A program made the translations under genes and the position numbers. The notes under the pieces are model-generated. The model was not told where the DNA came from. It was given only the letters and a program-made list of their open reading frames with translations, and searched no databases. Of a stretch of DNA of 24,771 nt, positions 1 through 8,150 are shown piece by piece (position 1 is the first letter of the stretch; each line of letters starts with the position of its first letter). The DNA comes from CAG-791 sp963596015 (lineage in GTDB: Bacteria; Bacillota; Clostridia; Lachnospirales; Lachnospiraceae), in the NCBI GenBank assembly GCA_963596015.1, contig CAVBJS010000042.1:1-24771 (forward strand). Direction: 5' to 3'.

Positions 1-137
1 CATCAGGCGGGGATGCGAGTTCGGGCCGGGCCATCCGCAGGCGAGAGGCAGATCATAAGCAAAACGGCGCAAAGCGCATGGTGCGAGACATCTGCCGCGC
101 TCCGGTGCATGGCCGGGTAGCACTAAATTATCATAGT
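1..137. repeat. Terminal repeat, left copy of an inverted pair
   Basis: The first 137 bases match the reverse complement of the last 137 bases of the window (24635-24771) at 127 of 137 positions; bases 1-74 differ at only one position. The repeat stops about 5 bp from the aldo/keto reductase stop codon. It contains internal complementary arms, for example GGCAGAT at 47-53 against ATCTGCC at 90-96, so an RNA copy could fold. An open frame through it is not believable as a gene. It is probably one member of a multi-copy intergenic repeat family, and its outer edge coincides exactly with the window end. The family identity is not recognised. Confidence 0.85.
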
Positions 138-141
138 AACA

Positions 142-1278
142 TCACTCTTCAAAGTGCTCTGCCACATCCTTCAAATACTTTCGTATCGTCAGATGCTGGG
201 GACAGGCCCGCTCGCACTGCCCGCAGCCGACACAGGCACTGGCTTTTCCGAAGCTTTCCGTCAGCCGTTCATAGTAAGAACCCTGAGACGTCCATTTCTT
301 CTCCGGACTTTCCTGCTTATCCGCATTGTAGAGGGAGAAATATCTGGGAATAGGAATATTCTTGGGACATCCGTCTGTACAATAGGAACAGCCGGTGCAG
401 GGAATGGCAATACCTTCATTGATGGTCTGCACTGCCTGCCGGATCAGGGTCATTTCCTCCTCATTCAGAGGCTTAAAGTCCGCCATAAAGCCCGTATTAT
501 CCAACACCTGCTCCATGTTGCTCATGCCGCTCAGCACCAGACTGACGCCGGGCTGACTGGCTGCAAAGCGGATGGCCCAGGAAGGAATGGACCTATCCGG
601 CGCATAGTCCTTATAGCTTTTTTCCACAGCCGGGGGCAACTTAGCCAGTGTACCACCTTTCACCGGCTCCATGACGATCACCGGCTTGCCATGCTTGGCT
701 GCCACCTCGCAGCATTTTCCGGACTGAATGCTGACATTCTCCCAATCCAGATAATTGACCTGCAATTGCACAAACTCCATTTCCGGATGCTCTGTCAGTA
801 CCTGGTCCAGAAAAGCAGCATCATCGTGGAAGGAAAAACCGATATGACGGGCCAGGCCCGCTTCCTTTTTCTCTTTGATCCAGGTAAAGCAGTCCAGTTC
901 GTTATAGACCTTATAATAATTCTTGCCGATGTCATGGATCATATAATAGTCAAAATAGGAGACACCGGTCTTGCGCATCTGCTCTTTAAAAAACTTCTCT
1001 CTGTCCTCTTTGGTCTTGATAAATCCCGCATGCAGCTTGGTGGTGATGGTAAAGCTGTCTCTGGGATGCCGGTCCACCAGAGCTTCCTTTACCACATTTT
1101 CACTGCGAAAATTGCAATACATCCAGGCTGTATCAAAGTAGGTAAAGCCTCTTTCCAGAAAGGTATCTACCATTTGGTTGGTCAGATCCATATCGATGCT
1201 GCCGCCGTCATCGGGATTGGTCAAAGGCAGCCGCATCAGGCCAAAACCCAGCTTTTTATCCGTATTAAATAATCCCAT
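142..1278 (-). CDS. Aldo/keto reductase with C-terminal 4Fe-4S domain
   Basis: The 378-residue protein is a cytoplasmic aldo/keto reductase fused to a ferredoxin-like tail. The AKR barrel runs from about residue 8 to 285. The likely catalytic tetrad is Asp49, Tyr54 (DTAWMY), Lys81 (TTKL) and His115 (MIHD). Two cysteine clusters follow, C294-x2-C297-x2-C300-x3-C304 and C349-x2-C352-x2-C355-x3-C359, each ending in Cys-Pro as in 2[4Fe-4S] ferredoxins. This architecture is common in Clostridia and usually annotated as an oxidoreductase of unknown substrate. The start is supported by an AGGAAAG ribosome binding site. It is the last gene of the run that begins at the C11 protease, 100 bp after the amidohydrolase, and its stop abuts the terminal repeat. 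The substrate cannot be read from the sequence. Confidence 0.93.
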   Translation of the reverse strand: MGLFNTDKKLGFGLMRLPLTNPDDGGSIDMDLTNQMVDTFLERGFTYFDTAWMYCNFRSENVVKEALVDRHPRDSFTITTKLHAGFIKTKEDREKFFKEQMRKTGVSYFDYYMIHDIGKNYYKVYNELDCFTWIKEKKEAGLARHIGFSFHDDAAFLDQVLTEHPEMEFVQLQVNYLDWENVSIQSGKCCEVAAKHGKPVIVMEPVKGGTLAKLPPAVEKSYKDYAPDRSIPSWAIRFAASQPGVSLVLSGMSNMEQVLDNTGFMADFKPLNEEEMTLIRQAVQTINEGIAIPCTGCSYCTDGCPKNIPIPRYFSLYNADKQESPEKKWTSQGSYYERLTESFGKASACVGCGQCERACPQHLTIRKYLKDVAEHFEE

Positions 1279-1378
1279 ATTCTTTCCTTTCTATGCCAAA
1301 GCATGTCTGCGGAACATGATGAGAGGCTTGGCCGACATCTGTGACCATTACCTTCGCTATGGAACTATGAAAGAATTC

Positions 1379-3187
1379 TTATAAAGCTGAATAGATGATC
1401 TCCCCATTCATCATGGTCAGCATCACCTGCCGCTGCAGGATCTCTTCCGGCTGTACCTTGAAAAGATCCCGGTCCACCACCGCGATATCCGCATATTTCC
1501 CCGGCTCCAGAGAGCCGATCTCCTGCTCTCTGCCATAGACGATGGCCCCGGCCATGGTATATCCCCGCAGCACCTGGGCCATGGTCAGACGCTGCTCCGG
1601 ATTAATGCATGCCTGTTCTCCCTGCAGGGTACAGCGGGTAACGGCCGCATAAATGGTCTCAAAGGGAGAAAGAGACGTCACGGGATAGTCCGTGCCGATA
1701 GCCAGTATGCCTGTCTTTTCCAACAGTGTCTTCTCCATCCACTCATACTTCGCCCGCTCCCGGCCTATGATAGGATATTCGCTGTCCTTATCCATGACCA
1801 GGTGCATGGGCTGCAGAGAGGGAATGACCTGCAGTTCCTTAAACCGGTCTATATCCTCCGGATGAATAACCTCGATATGCTCGATGGCATTGGGCAGTTT
1901 GCTTTCCTCATAAGCGGATCCATTGGCCGCCTTGGAAGCCGCAAAGCCGTTTAAGGCCATGCGCACCGCCCCGTCTCCCACACAGTGCAGACGCACCGGC
2001 AGTCCTTCTTTGTTAGCCTGGGTGATCCAACCGTTTAAATCTTCCTGGGAAAAAAGAGGCATGCCGTCTCCGCATGTGTCCGGCCTGTCACTGTAAGGCT
2101 CCACCAGCATGCCGGTATGGGCTTCCAGTACCCCGTCCACAAAGCCCTTAAGCCCCGTGAACTGAATCCGGGGGGACTGAAATTTTTCCCGCAATCCCTG
2201 CACCGCATGATAATTCTCACAGTCCACTAATTTCGTGTAGATATGGACTCTGGCGTTAAGCTTTCCTTCTTGCTCGATCTCCTGCAGCAGTCTGTATTTC
2301 CGCTCATGGCTCTCATCATACTCGGAGGAAGTCATCTCGCTGACAGAGGTAATGCCCCACTTAGCCAATTGCTTAAGAAGCTGTAAGTAAATCTCCTTCT
2401 CTTCTTCCGGAGGAAAATCGTGATACATCCGGTCCGCCGGAATGCAGGCCTCGATCTCCGCCAAAAGTCCATCCGGCTCCCCGTCAGCACCTTTTTCGAT
2501 ATATCCGCTTTTTACCGTAGAATCCCTGGTGATGCCGCATTCTTTTAACGCCATGCTGTTGAGCCAATAGCAATGGGCATCGATGGACTGCATATAAACC
2601 GGCACATCGGGAAAGGCTGCATCCAGACTTTCCTTGGTCGGCATCTTCTTATTCTCCCAGGCACTGACAAACCAGCCCCGGCCCCGCAGTCTGGTCTCTC
2701 CCGGATGCTTTCTGGCAAACTCCTTCATCATCTCCACGCATGCCGCCTCGGAGCAGGCACACACCGGTGCATCGCACACCCTGTCACAGCCGGCAAAAGC
2801 CCCCAGAAAGAAATGGGTATGGGCATCCACAAAGCCCGGCATGATCATCTGCTCTCCCAAATCCAGCACCTGGGTATGGCTATCGATAAAGGGTGCTTCC
2901 TCTCCATAGGGCACCACCGCCAGGATCTTTTCTCCGGACACCAGTACACTCAGGGGTTCTGTGTGATCCTTTAAGCCTGTATAAACAGCCTTGCTTTTCA
3001 GACAAAGATCTGCCTTTTTGTGAGCAGACGATTTAAATGCTGCTGCCTGCACTGATCCATTTTCTGCCGCTTTTTCCACCGCACCTTCTGTCTCTGCGCA
3101 TTTTTTCTCTTTATTCTCAATCCTTGCGTTTTCTGTCTCTGTATTTTCTATCTCTGTATTTTCTGTTTCAATGACTTCTGTTTCCAT
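1379..3187 (-). CDS. YtcJ-like metal-dependent amidohydrolase (Amidohydro_3)
   Basis: The 602-residue protein belongs to the amidohydrolase superfamily, Amidohydro_3/YtcJ branch, of predicted TIM-barrel hydrolases with poorly defined substrates. Visible features are the metal-binding His123-x-His125 (DAHTH), Lys347 in LKGFVDG at the usual bridging-lysine region, His401 (RLHCVGDGA), His437 (EHIE) and Asp500 (GTDYPV). A beta-sandwich piece lies on each side, for example residues 80-115 and the C-terminal EPGKYADIAVVD segment. Residues 1 to about 60 are an extra low-complexity stretch rich in Glu, Asn and Thr with no place in the fold. The chosen start has GGAAAGAG about 5 bases upstream; a later start inside the extension cannot be excluded. 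It follows the GH20 gene by 77 bp on the same strand and is probably cotranscribed. No signal peptide is seen. Confidence 0.88.
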   Translation of the reverse strand: METEVIETENTEIENTETENARIENKEKKCAETEGAVEKAAENGSVQAAAFKSSAHKKADLCLKSKAVYTGLKDHTEPLSVLVSGEKILAVVPYGEEAPFIDSHTQVLDLGEQMIMPGFVDAHTHFFLGAFAGCDRVCDAPVCACSEAACVEMMKEFARKHPGETRLRGRGWFVSAWENKKMPTKESLDAAFPDVPVYMQSIDAHCYWLNSMALKECGITRDSTVKSGYIEKGADGEPDGLLAEIEACIPADRMYHDFPPEEEKEIYLQLLKQLAKWGITSVSEMTSSEYDESHERKYRLLQEIEQEGKLNARVHIYTKLVDCENYHAVQGLREKFQSPRIQFTGLKGFVDGVLEAHTGMLVEPYSDRPDTCGDGMPLFSQEDLNGWITQANKEGLPVRLHCVGDGAVRMALNGFAASKAANGSAYEESKLPNAIEHIEVIHPEDIDRFKELQVIPSLQPMHLVMDKDSEYPIIGRERAKYEWMEKTLLEKTGILAIGTDYPVTSLSPFETIYAAVTRCTLQGEQACINPEQRLTMAQVLRGYTMAGAIVYGREQEIGSLEPGKYADIAVVDRDLFKVQPEEILQRQVMLTMMNGEIIYSAL

Positions 3188-3264
3188 GACTTCTCTTTCC
3201 GCTGTCTATCTTCTTTCATCACGCTATATGAAGGCCCGGGAAATGATATACCGTCCGGGATCTT

Positions 3265-5139
3265 CTACAGCGCACAGGGAGATGCCATATTTGCCCACTC
3301 GAAATAGGCAAGCTTTGCCAGCTCTGTCTCCGGCTCCTCCCCATTCCAACCGTAAGCAAAGGGAAGCAACGGCTCTTCCAGCTCTTCGATCCTGTCTGTC
3401 ACGCCGTTTACATAATTGCGCAGGCTCTCCCCCACTTCAATAAGGCGCTGGCGCAGACCGCCGATGCGGATAGACTGCACCTCAAAACCAAAGGTTTTAT
3501 TCTCCTTATACCACTGCTCCTTGAAAACATGATAAAAAGCATCCAGCTCCACTGCCAGCTCCGGTATTTCCATCTCGCCCATCACCCGCAGGGACTCTTT
3601 ATCTCCTGTCAGATAGGCCTTCCGCAGACGGATGCCCAGATCCCACTTCATGGTCAGGGCCTGGCAAAGCCCCACCTGGGTCCGCAGCACCTGGGAAAAA
3701 CGGCTCTTCTCGCTGCGCAGCAGTGCCCCATCCAGTTTTTCCACAGCATCTTTGTAATAATTTTCTTTAAGAGTAGCCGCCACCGAATCAAAGGCACCGG
3801 TAAAGGGATCATTGTAAAGCAGGAATTTGCTTGCATTGTTCAAAGCTCCGGGCTTTTCCGCATCGGGATTGGCTATATCGGAAAGCAGGTAATCCTCCCA
3901 GGAAATCCCGGTAAGTGTCTTAAATCCATCCGCCTTTAACGCACCCTCATATGCCTCATTGGCATCGGCATAAAGAGCCGGCAGAATGGAGAACTGGCTT
4001 GCTTCTGCCCCGTTATCTCCCCATCCCGTGATGACTACAGAAGCAATGTTCTTCTCTTTGCAGGCGGACAACGCAGCCTTGCCGATGGCAATGCTGTAGT
4101 GATTATTCGGGGTAAAGCCACTCCACTTCCAGGCCCCGCCGGCAAAAGCGATATTGGGCGTAAGAGCAAAATGGCTCTCCAGCATCTTCTCGTAATGTGC
4201 CTGATCTGTGGAATAATAATCCCAGTATACCAGTTCCACACCCTCCGGGATCTCTATGCCGGAATGCTGCGCTGTCTTTGTTCCGTCTCCTGCATAATAG
4301 TCACCGCCGTTGGCAAGGCGGAAGAACATGTCACTCCACATCTGGGGCTGTAAGTCATATTTACGGCAGATCTCCAGTACTTTTTTCAGGTGTCTTTGCA
4401 TGATGCCGATCCGGTCCTGATAGCCGTGAACGTCCAGATATTTGCCAAGACCGATCTTGTGTGCCTCGTCCATGCCGATGTTAATGCGCTTAGAGGAAAA
4501 AGCGGCCGCCACAGAGCCAAGGTATCGGTCCAGAAAAGCATAGGTTCTCTCATCCTCTGCCAGCAAAATATCATCCGTATCCAGAAAAGCCTGGTAATGA
4601 GGATAACGGGTCAACTGGTTAAAGTGAGCCAGAGTCTGCACATAGGGCCTGATCTCCATGCCGAAGATCTCACCGTAGGCCACAGCTTCTTTAATTTCCT
4701 CTTTGGAATAAGCGCCCCGCATATAGCCTGTATAAGGTTCGCCCTCTACCCGAATGGTATCCTCTATATAAAGTCCCAGGAACTGATAGCCCATCATGGA
4801 AAGGGTCCGGATCAGCTCCTTTATGGTCTCTACCCGCAATACAGCGTTTCGGGAACAATCTGCCATATAACCCAGTTCCTTAAAGCTGCGTTTTTCCTCT
4901 CCGCTCTTTTCCTCACTCTGGGCCGCTGCCAGCAGTGCCCGGCAAAGATCCGTCTTCTCGGCATATTCGATCTCTAAAACGCCATCCTTTTTCGCAAAGC
5001 GATAGCCCGGCATTCTCTTATCATCCTGCTTAGCGTCCAGTTCAAAGGTTCCCTGCTCCGCGCCCTCTGCCAAAACAGATACCGTCTCCCGCACCAGTGC
5101 TTCATATTCTTTTTGCTGCTGTGTAAGTGTAAGTTTCAA
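3265..5139 (-). CDS. GH20 beta-N-acetylhexosaminidase, GcnA-like, TTG start
   Basis: The 624-residue protein resembles the GcnA type of glycoside hydrolase family 20, which releases terminal beta-GlcNAc or GalNAc, and matches that group's length of about 620-630. The catalytic Asp-Glu pair is Asp224-Glu225 in NIGMDEAHKIGLGKY. Upstream lies the barrel strand LGLYIEDT (121-128), and downstream are WSDMFF and VYWDYY barrel segments. No signal peptide or membrane segment is present, so it should act in the cytoplasm on imported oligosaccharides. The start codon is TTG at 5139, supported by a GGGAGG site just upstream and by the lack of a better in-frame ATG. It begins 14 bp after the C11 protease stop, so translation is probably coupled. 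The exact glycan is not predictable. Confidence 0.88.
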   Translation of the reverse strand: MKLTLTQQQKEYEALVRETVSVLAEGAEQGTFELDAKQDDKRMPGYRFAKKDGVLEIEYAEKTDLCRALLAAAQSEEKSGEEKRSFKELGYMADCSRNAVLRVETIKELIRTLSMMGYQFLGLYIEDTIRVEGEPYTGYMRGAYSKEEIKEAVAYGEIFGMEIRPYVQTLAHFNQLTRYPHYQAFLDTDDILLAEDERTYAFLDRYLGSVAAAFSSKRINIGMDEAHKIGLGKYLDVHGYQDRIGIMQRHLKKVLEICRKYDLQPQMWSDMFFRLANGGDYYAGDGTKTAQHSGIEIPEGVELVYWDYYSTDQAHYEKMLESHFALTPNIAFAGGAWKWSGFTPNNHYSIAIGKAALSACKEKNIASVVITGWGDNGAEASQFSILPALYADANEAYEGALKADGFKTLTGISWEDYLLSDIANPDAEKPGALNNASKFLLYNDPFTGAFDSVAATLKENYYKDAVEKLDGALLRSEKSRFSQVLRTQVGLCQALTMKWDLGIRLRKAYLTGDKESLRVMGEMEIPELAVELDAFYHVFKEQWYKENKTFGFEVQSIRIGGLRQRLIEVGESLRNYVNGVTDRIEELEEPLLPFAYGWNGEEPETELAKLAYFEWANMASPCAL

Positions 5140-5153
5140 AGCTTCCTCCCTAT

Positions 5154-7565
5154 TTAATAATTGCTTCCCACAAATTCTTTACTGGTCTCCTGGCTCCGTA
5201 AAATGCCATCCTCTATGGTCTGTTCCACCACGTCGGAATAATAGGAATCACCGCGTATATCCGTCAGAACGATGGCATTCAGATAGTTTCCGTCCGGCAG
5301 ACTCTCTACGGTGATCTGCGAAGATTCGCCAAAGATTATCTCTTCCTCACTCTCCTGTCTGGTCCCGCTATTAGAGGACGGATCATAAACATCGTAGACA
5401 GGTTTGATAACATCCCCTGCCTCCAGGGAGATCGTGGTCTTTCCGATCACGTGAGCCGCAGAAGCGTCCGCCTCGGCATTCGCATTATAGATAGAAGCAC
5501 CGTTTAGCTTTACTTCGTCGGTTCCCCTTTCATAAGAAAAGAGCAGATAATAGTTTTCATCATTGATGGTTACAGGGCTTCTGTATGCGATGCTATCCTG
5601 CGTTTCACTGACCACCTCCACATACAGCGGCTTCCCATCCAAACAGATCCATTTTCCGCCAAAGTCCGCACTGATGACGCCGTCCTCCTCAGTCAACTGG
5701 CTGCTTTGTCCATAGCTTATGACCTGCTCTTCCTCTTCCTCATATCTTGCGACCTCCAACCGGGCGCTCTGATAGTTTTCCTTTTGCTTTTTATTCAAAG
5801 TAATGCCGAACCCATTTTCATATATGGTGATGGTATTTTCCCGCAGTTTCTCAAGAGAAGCAGTATCGATCGTCTTAGCTTTGCCATATCCCTGCTTTTC
5901 CACATACTCCTGATACTCCTGATTCAGACAACCGGAGATCTTATAGTAGTACAACGCCCTGGTGGCCATATCGTCACAGACATTTTCTACATAAGGAAGG
6001 AAGAAATATAATCCTTCTATTCTGCTGATCGATACCGGCATATAAACATTTATGCCGGTAGCTTCCGACAGATAGCCATTTCCTCTGTGATAGACAACAG
6101 CCTCCTTCAGGTTAGTGAGCACTGCCTCACACTCTTTCGGATACACTTCCGCCAAAGCTTCCATATAGTTGCCAAGGTCGATCAGATTGTAGATCTCGTA
6201 GGTTTCTCCCGCCAGGCGTGTGGCATTCTGGGCTGCACTGCCGATCTTGGTCAACACGCTGTTGTTTTTTACCGCATCCTCTAATAATCTCTCATTCAGC
6301 GCGCAGTAGGACTGATAGGTTTCTTCCGCTTTATTCAGATCGATCAGTGAAAAGGATGTGGTGATGGAATAAAAAGGCATATTGAGAATGCCACAGTTTT
6401 TCTCCATATAAAAATCCACGAAGGAATCTGCGATTTTCTCCCCAATGGCCGCCGGACTCATGGTAGGATCCTCGGACATTGCCTGCAGATAGGAATCATG
6501 ACTCCAGCCGGCGCCCGGCTCTGTTTCCTCACTTCCCACCAGGTACCTTCCATAGCCATAAAGGGTATGGGCAGTCTCTAAGGAAGCCATCAGACAGGCA
6601 TCAAAGCCGATGATGTCATAATGGGGATCATCCGGATCTGCCTCACATACTCTGGAAAAAGCCTCCTGTATATCCTTCAAGGACATAGAGGAGCCAAAAA
6701 TATCATCCTTGCCGTAGCCGGAGGCGCCGCCGCCGTGATCCCACAACACCACCATCCGATGATCCGCGGGATAGTTTTCATCGCAGAACGTAAGAAAGTC
6801 TGCCAGAGTATCCACGCTGCAGCTATCCTGCAGGGGCATATTCTCAATTTCTTCCAGATTGCCGTCTTTGACCAGAAAACGCTGGGTCTTATTGGGATTG
6901 ATCCGGGCATTGCTCCATCTGGTGGCGCCGCCGGTCTGTATGATCACATTGATCTTATCGGAGGAAACGCCGTTACAGATCTCACCGATGTCCTCGGAAG
7001 CCATTCCGTCTATGTCCGCCACAACCACATCCTCTGTCACCGGCTCACTGGAAGCTTCCGGACGCACCGGTTCATAGAGATATTCCGGAAAATCAAGGCC
7101 ATTTTCGGCCAATTCCTTTGCATAACTGCTGATCTGCTCCATCAGGGAATTCTCCGCATTCTCCTGATTTTCTGTCAGCTTCTCCTGGGTCAGCAATTGG
7201 GTCATCTGGGAAAGATCATTCTCATCCATATCTTCCAGATTAGAACCCACCATGTAGTAACAGATCGTCCATGTGTCATCCGAATCTATGGGCTGTGCCT
7301 GCTGCACTCTCTTTTGGCCTTCTTCGTCCATGGGAGAGAGTTCATAAATGTCCAATGCATCTGCGTCTTGCACTTCCAGTCCGAAAAGTGCGCAGACCCC
7401 CTCCACCAATGCTTCCCTGGCCGGCGTATAAATACAAAAAAATCCTGCACAGTACAAGGCTGCGGCCACCACCAGCACCGCCAGTGTCTTTTCTGCCTTC
7501 GTTCGCTGCTTTCTCTTGCTTTGCTCTGTTCCTGTCTGTTCCCTTGTCTTTTTACACAATCCCAT
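5154..7565 (-). CDS. Membrane-anchored clostripain-family (C11) cysteine protease
   Basis: The 803-residue protein has a basic N-terminus, one hydrophobic segment at about residues 26-46, and a C11 clostripain-like peptidase domain from about residue 97. The likely catalytic pair is His277 (LWDHGGGASGYG) and Cys324 (GFDACLMAS), the classic C11 signature. The C-terminal third, from about residue 600, is beta-rich and not assigned. Clostripain relatives cleave after Arg or Lys and often mature by self-cleavage; here the anchor suggests an extracytoplasmic, cell-tethered enzyme. The frame stays open upstream, but those codons lie in a repeat element; ATG 7565 has a GGAAGG ribosome binding site and places the basic/hydrophobic anchor at the true N-terminus. 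It heads the run with GH20, amidohydrolase and AKR. Confidence 0.88.
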   Translation of the reverse strand: MGLCKKTREQTGTEQSKRKQRTKAEKTLAVLVVAAALYCAGFFCIYTPAREALVEGVCALFGLEVQDADALDIYELSPMDEEGQKRVQQAQPIDSDDTWTICYYMVGSNLEDMDENDLSQMTQLLTQEKLTENQENAENSLMEQISSYAKELAENGLDFPEYLYEPVRPEASSEPVTEDVVVADIDGMASEDIGEICNGVSSDKINVIIQTGGATRWSNARINPNKTQRFLVKDGNLEEIENMPLQDSCSVDTLADFLTFCDENYPADHRMVVLWDHGGGASGYGKDDIFGSSMSLKDIQEAFSRVCEADPDDPHYDIIGFDACLMASLETAHTLYGYGRYLVGSEETEPGAGWSHDSYLQAMSEDPTMSPAAIGEKIADSFVDFYMEKNCGILNMPFYSITTSFSLIDLNKAEETYQSYCALNERLLEDAVKNNSVLTKIGSAAQNATRLAGETYEIYNLIDLGNYMEALAEVYPKECEAVLTNLKEAVVYHRGNGYLSEATGINVYMPVSISRIEGLYFFLPYVENVCDDMATRALYYYKISGCLNQEYQEYVEKQGYGKAKTIDTASLEKLRENTITIYENGFGITLNKKQKENYQSARLEVARYEEEEEQVISYGQSSQLTEEDGVISADFGGKWICLDGKPLYVEVVSETQDSIAYRSPVTINDENYYLLFSYERGTDEVKLNGASIYNANAEADASAAHVIGKTTISLEAGDVIKPVYDVYDPSSNSGTRQESEEEIIFGESSQITVESLPDGNYLNAIVLTDIRGDSYYSDVVEQTIEDGILRSQETSKEFVGSNY

Positions 7566-7642
7566 GTATACCTTCCTGTGTCGTAATTTATTGTGATGAC
7601 TCCGAGGGAATCTCACCGAGAAACCAGTTAAATTCTCCGATA
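7566..7642 (-). repeat. 5'-UTR repeat element, copy D (before C11 protease)
   Basis: This stretch ends at the C11 protease start codon. On the coding strand it opens with TATCGGAGAATT, identical to copy A at 11088-11077, and contains CACAATAAATTACGACA, which aligns with CACAATAAAATTGTGGCA of copy A, followed by the gene's GGAAGG ribosome binding site. The arms pair less well than in copy A, so it looks like a diverged member of the same family. Confidence 0.55.
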
Positions 7643-7660
7643 TATTCCCCATAGATGACG

Positions 7661-7688
7661 TTTATAGTATGCCTCTATTCGAGTAAAC
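7661..7688 (-). promoter_or_regulatory. Possible sigma-A promoter for the C11 protease operon
   Basis: On the - strand a TATAAA box (7661-7666) is preceded by a 16-bp spacer and GTTTAC (7683-7688). The position, about 95 bp upstream of the protease ATG and after the terminator of the preceding sugar operon, is right for a promoter. The -35 match is poor, so this is only a candidate. Confidence 0.3.
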
Positions 7689-7853
7689 ACTCTTTTCTTA
7701 TTTTGCATCACCATTTCATCCATGTCCAGCCAAAACATTATCTAAGAAAGCAAGTTACATACGCCGGGTTACCGTTACATCGCCCCAGACAGCCGAGCCT
7801 GTAACTGCGCAAGCAAACGGCAGACCCATAGCATGGCTCACATCTGCACATAA

Positions 7854-7892
7854 AAACCGGCTTGTTCGCCATTGTCACGAATAAGCCGGTTT
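7854..7892 (-). terminator. Intrinsic terminator after the gtfA operon
   Basis: A perfect 10-bp stem (AAACCGGCTT at 7854-7863 with AAGCCGGTTT at 7883-7892) encloses a loop with a further TTCG/CGAA pairing. Read on the - strand it is followed by a run of T, so it should end transcription coming from gtfA. The + side also has a T run a few bases further on, so it may act in both directions. Confidence 0.75.
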
Positions 7893-7986
7893 CCGTTTTT
7901 TCGATAAGGAGCAGCATACTGCTTTATGCCGTAGGAACAGTCTGTCGTTTTATGATATTGAAATCTGTACACTGTTTTATACTGCA

Positions 7987-8130
7987 GGGTGCTATATGCT
8001 ATTTATCATGATGCTATATGCTGTTTCTTCATGATGCTATACGCTGTTTCTTCATGATGCTATACGCTGTTTCTTCATAATGCTATATGCTGTTTTATCA
8101 TAATGTAAAATTTGTATGCTGCTGTATCAT
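7987..8130. repeat. 23-bp tandem repeat array
   Basis: Five head-to-tail 23-bp units span 7987-8101. The units at 8033 and 8056 are identical; the one at 8010 differs by one base; the outer units at 7987 and 8079 differ at more positions. A truncated sixth unit, ATGCTGCTGTATCAT, lies at 8116-8130. The core is ATGCTATATGCTGTTTCTTC. There are no spacers, so this is not CRISPR. The array starts about 20 bp after the gtfA stop and precedes the terminator, so it would be transcribed as 3' UTR. The unit length is not a multiple of three and no reading frame spans it. Confidence 0.9.
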
Positions 8131-8150
8131 ACAAAGGCACGGATACCACC

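Larger units (their letters stand above)
7566..8150. other. Gene-free stretch between gtfA and the C11 protease
   Basis: These 585 bp contain no convincing gene. From right to left, in transcription order, there is the 23-bp tandem array (7987-8130), a strong hairpin terminator (7854-7892), about 110 bp without an assigned role (7740-7850), a weak promoter candidate (7661-7688), and repeat copy D directly before the protease start codon. The unassigned part has several GTAAC-containing words and looks like degenerate intergenic repeat, but I could not align it firmly with the terminal repeats. Confidence 0.7.

Noticed and set aside
154..1272. Long + strand frame opposite the aldo/keto reductase
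   Set aside because: The - strand frame carries the AKR and cysteine-cluster signatures; the + strand product has no recognisable motif.
7740..7850. Further copy of the terminal repeat
   Set aside because: A short resemblance (TCTGCC...TTGC/CTTGCG words) could not be extended into a real alignment.
7987..8130. CRISPR array
   Set aside because: The 23-bp units are directly head to tail with no spacers, and no cas genes are nearby.
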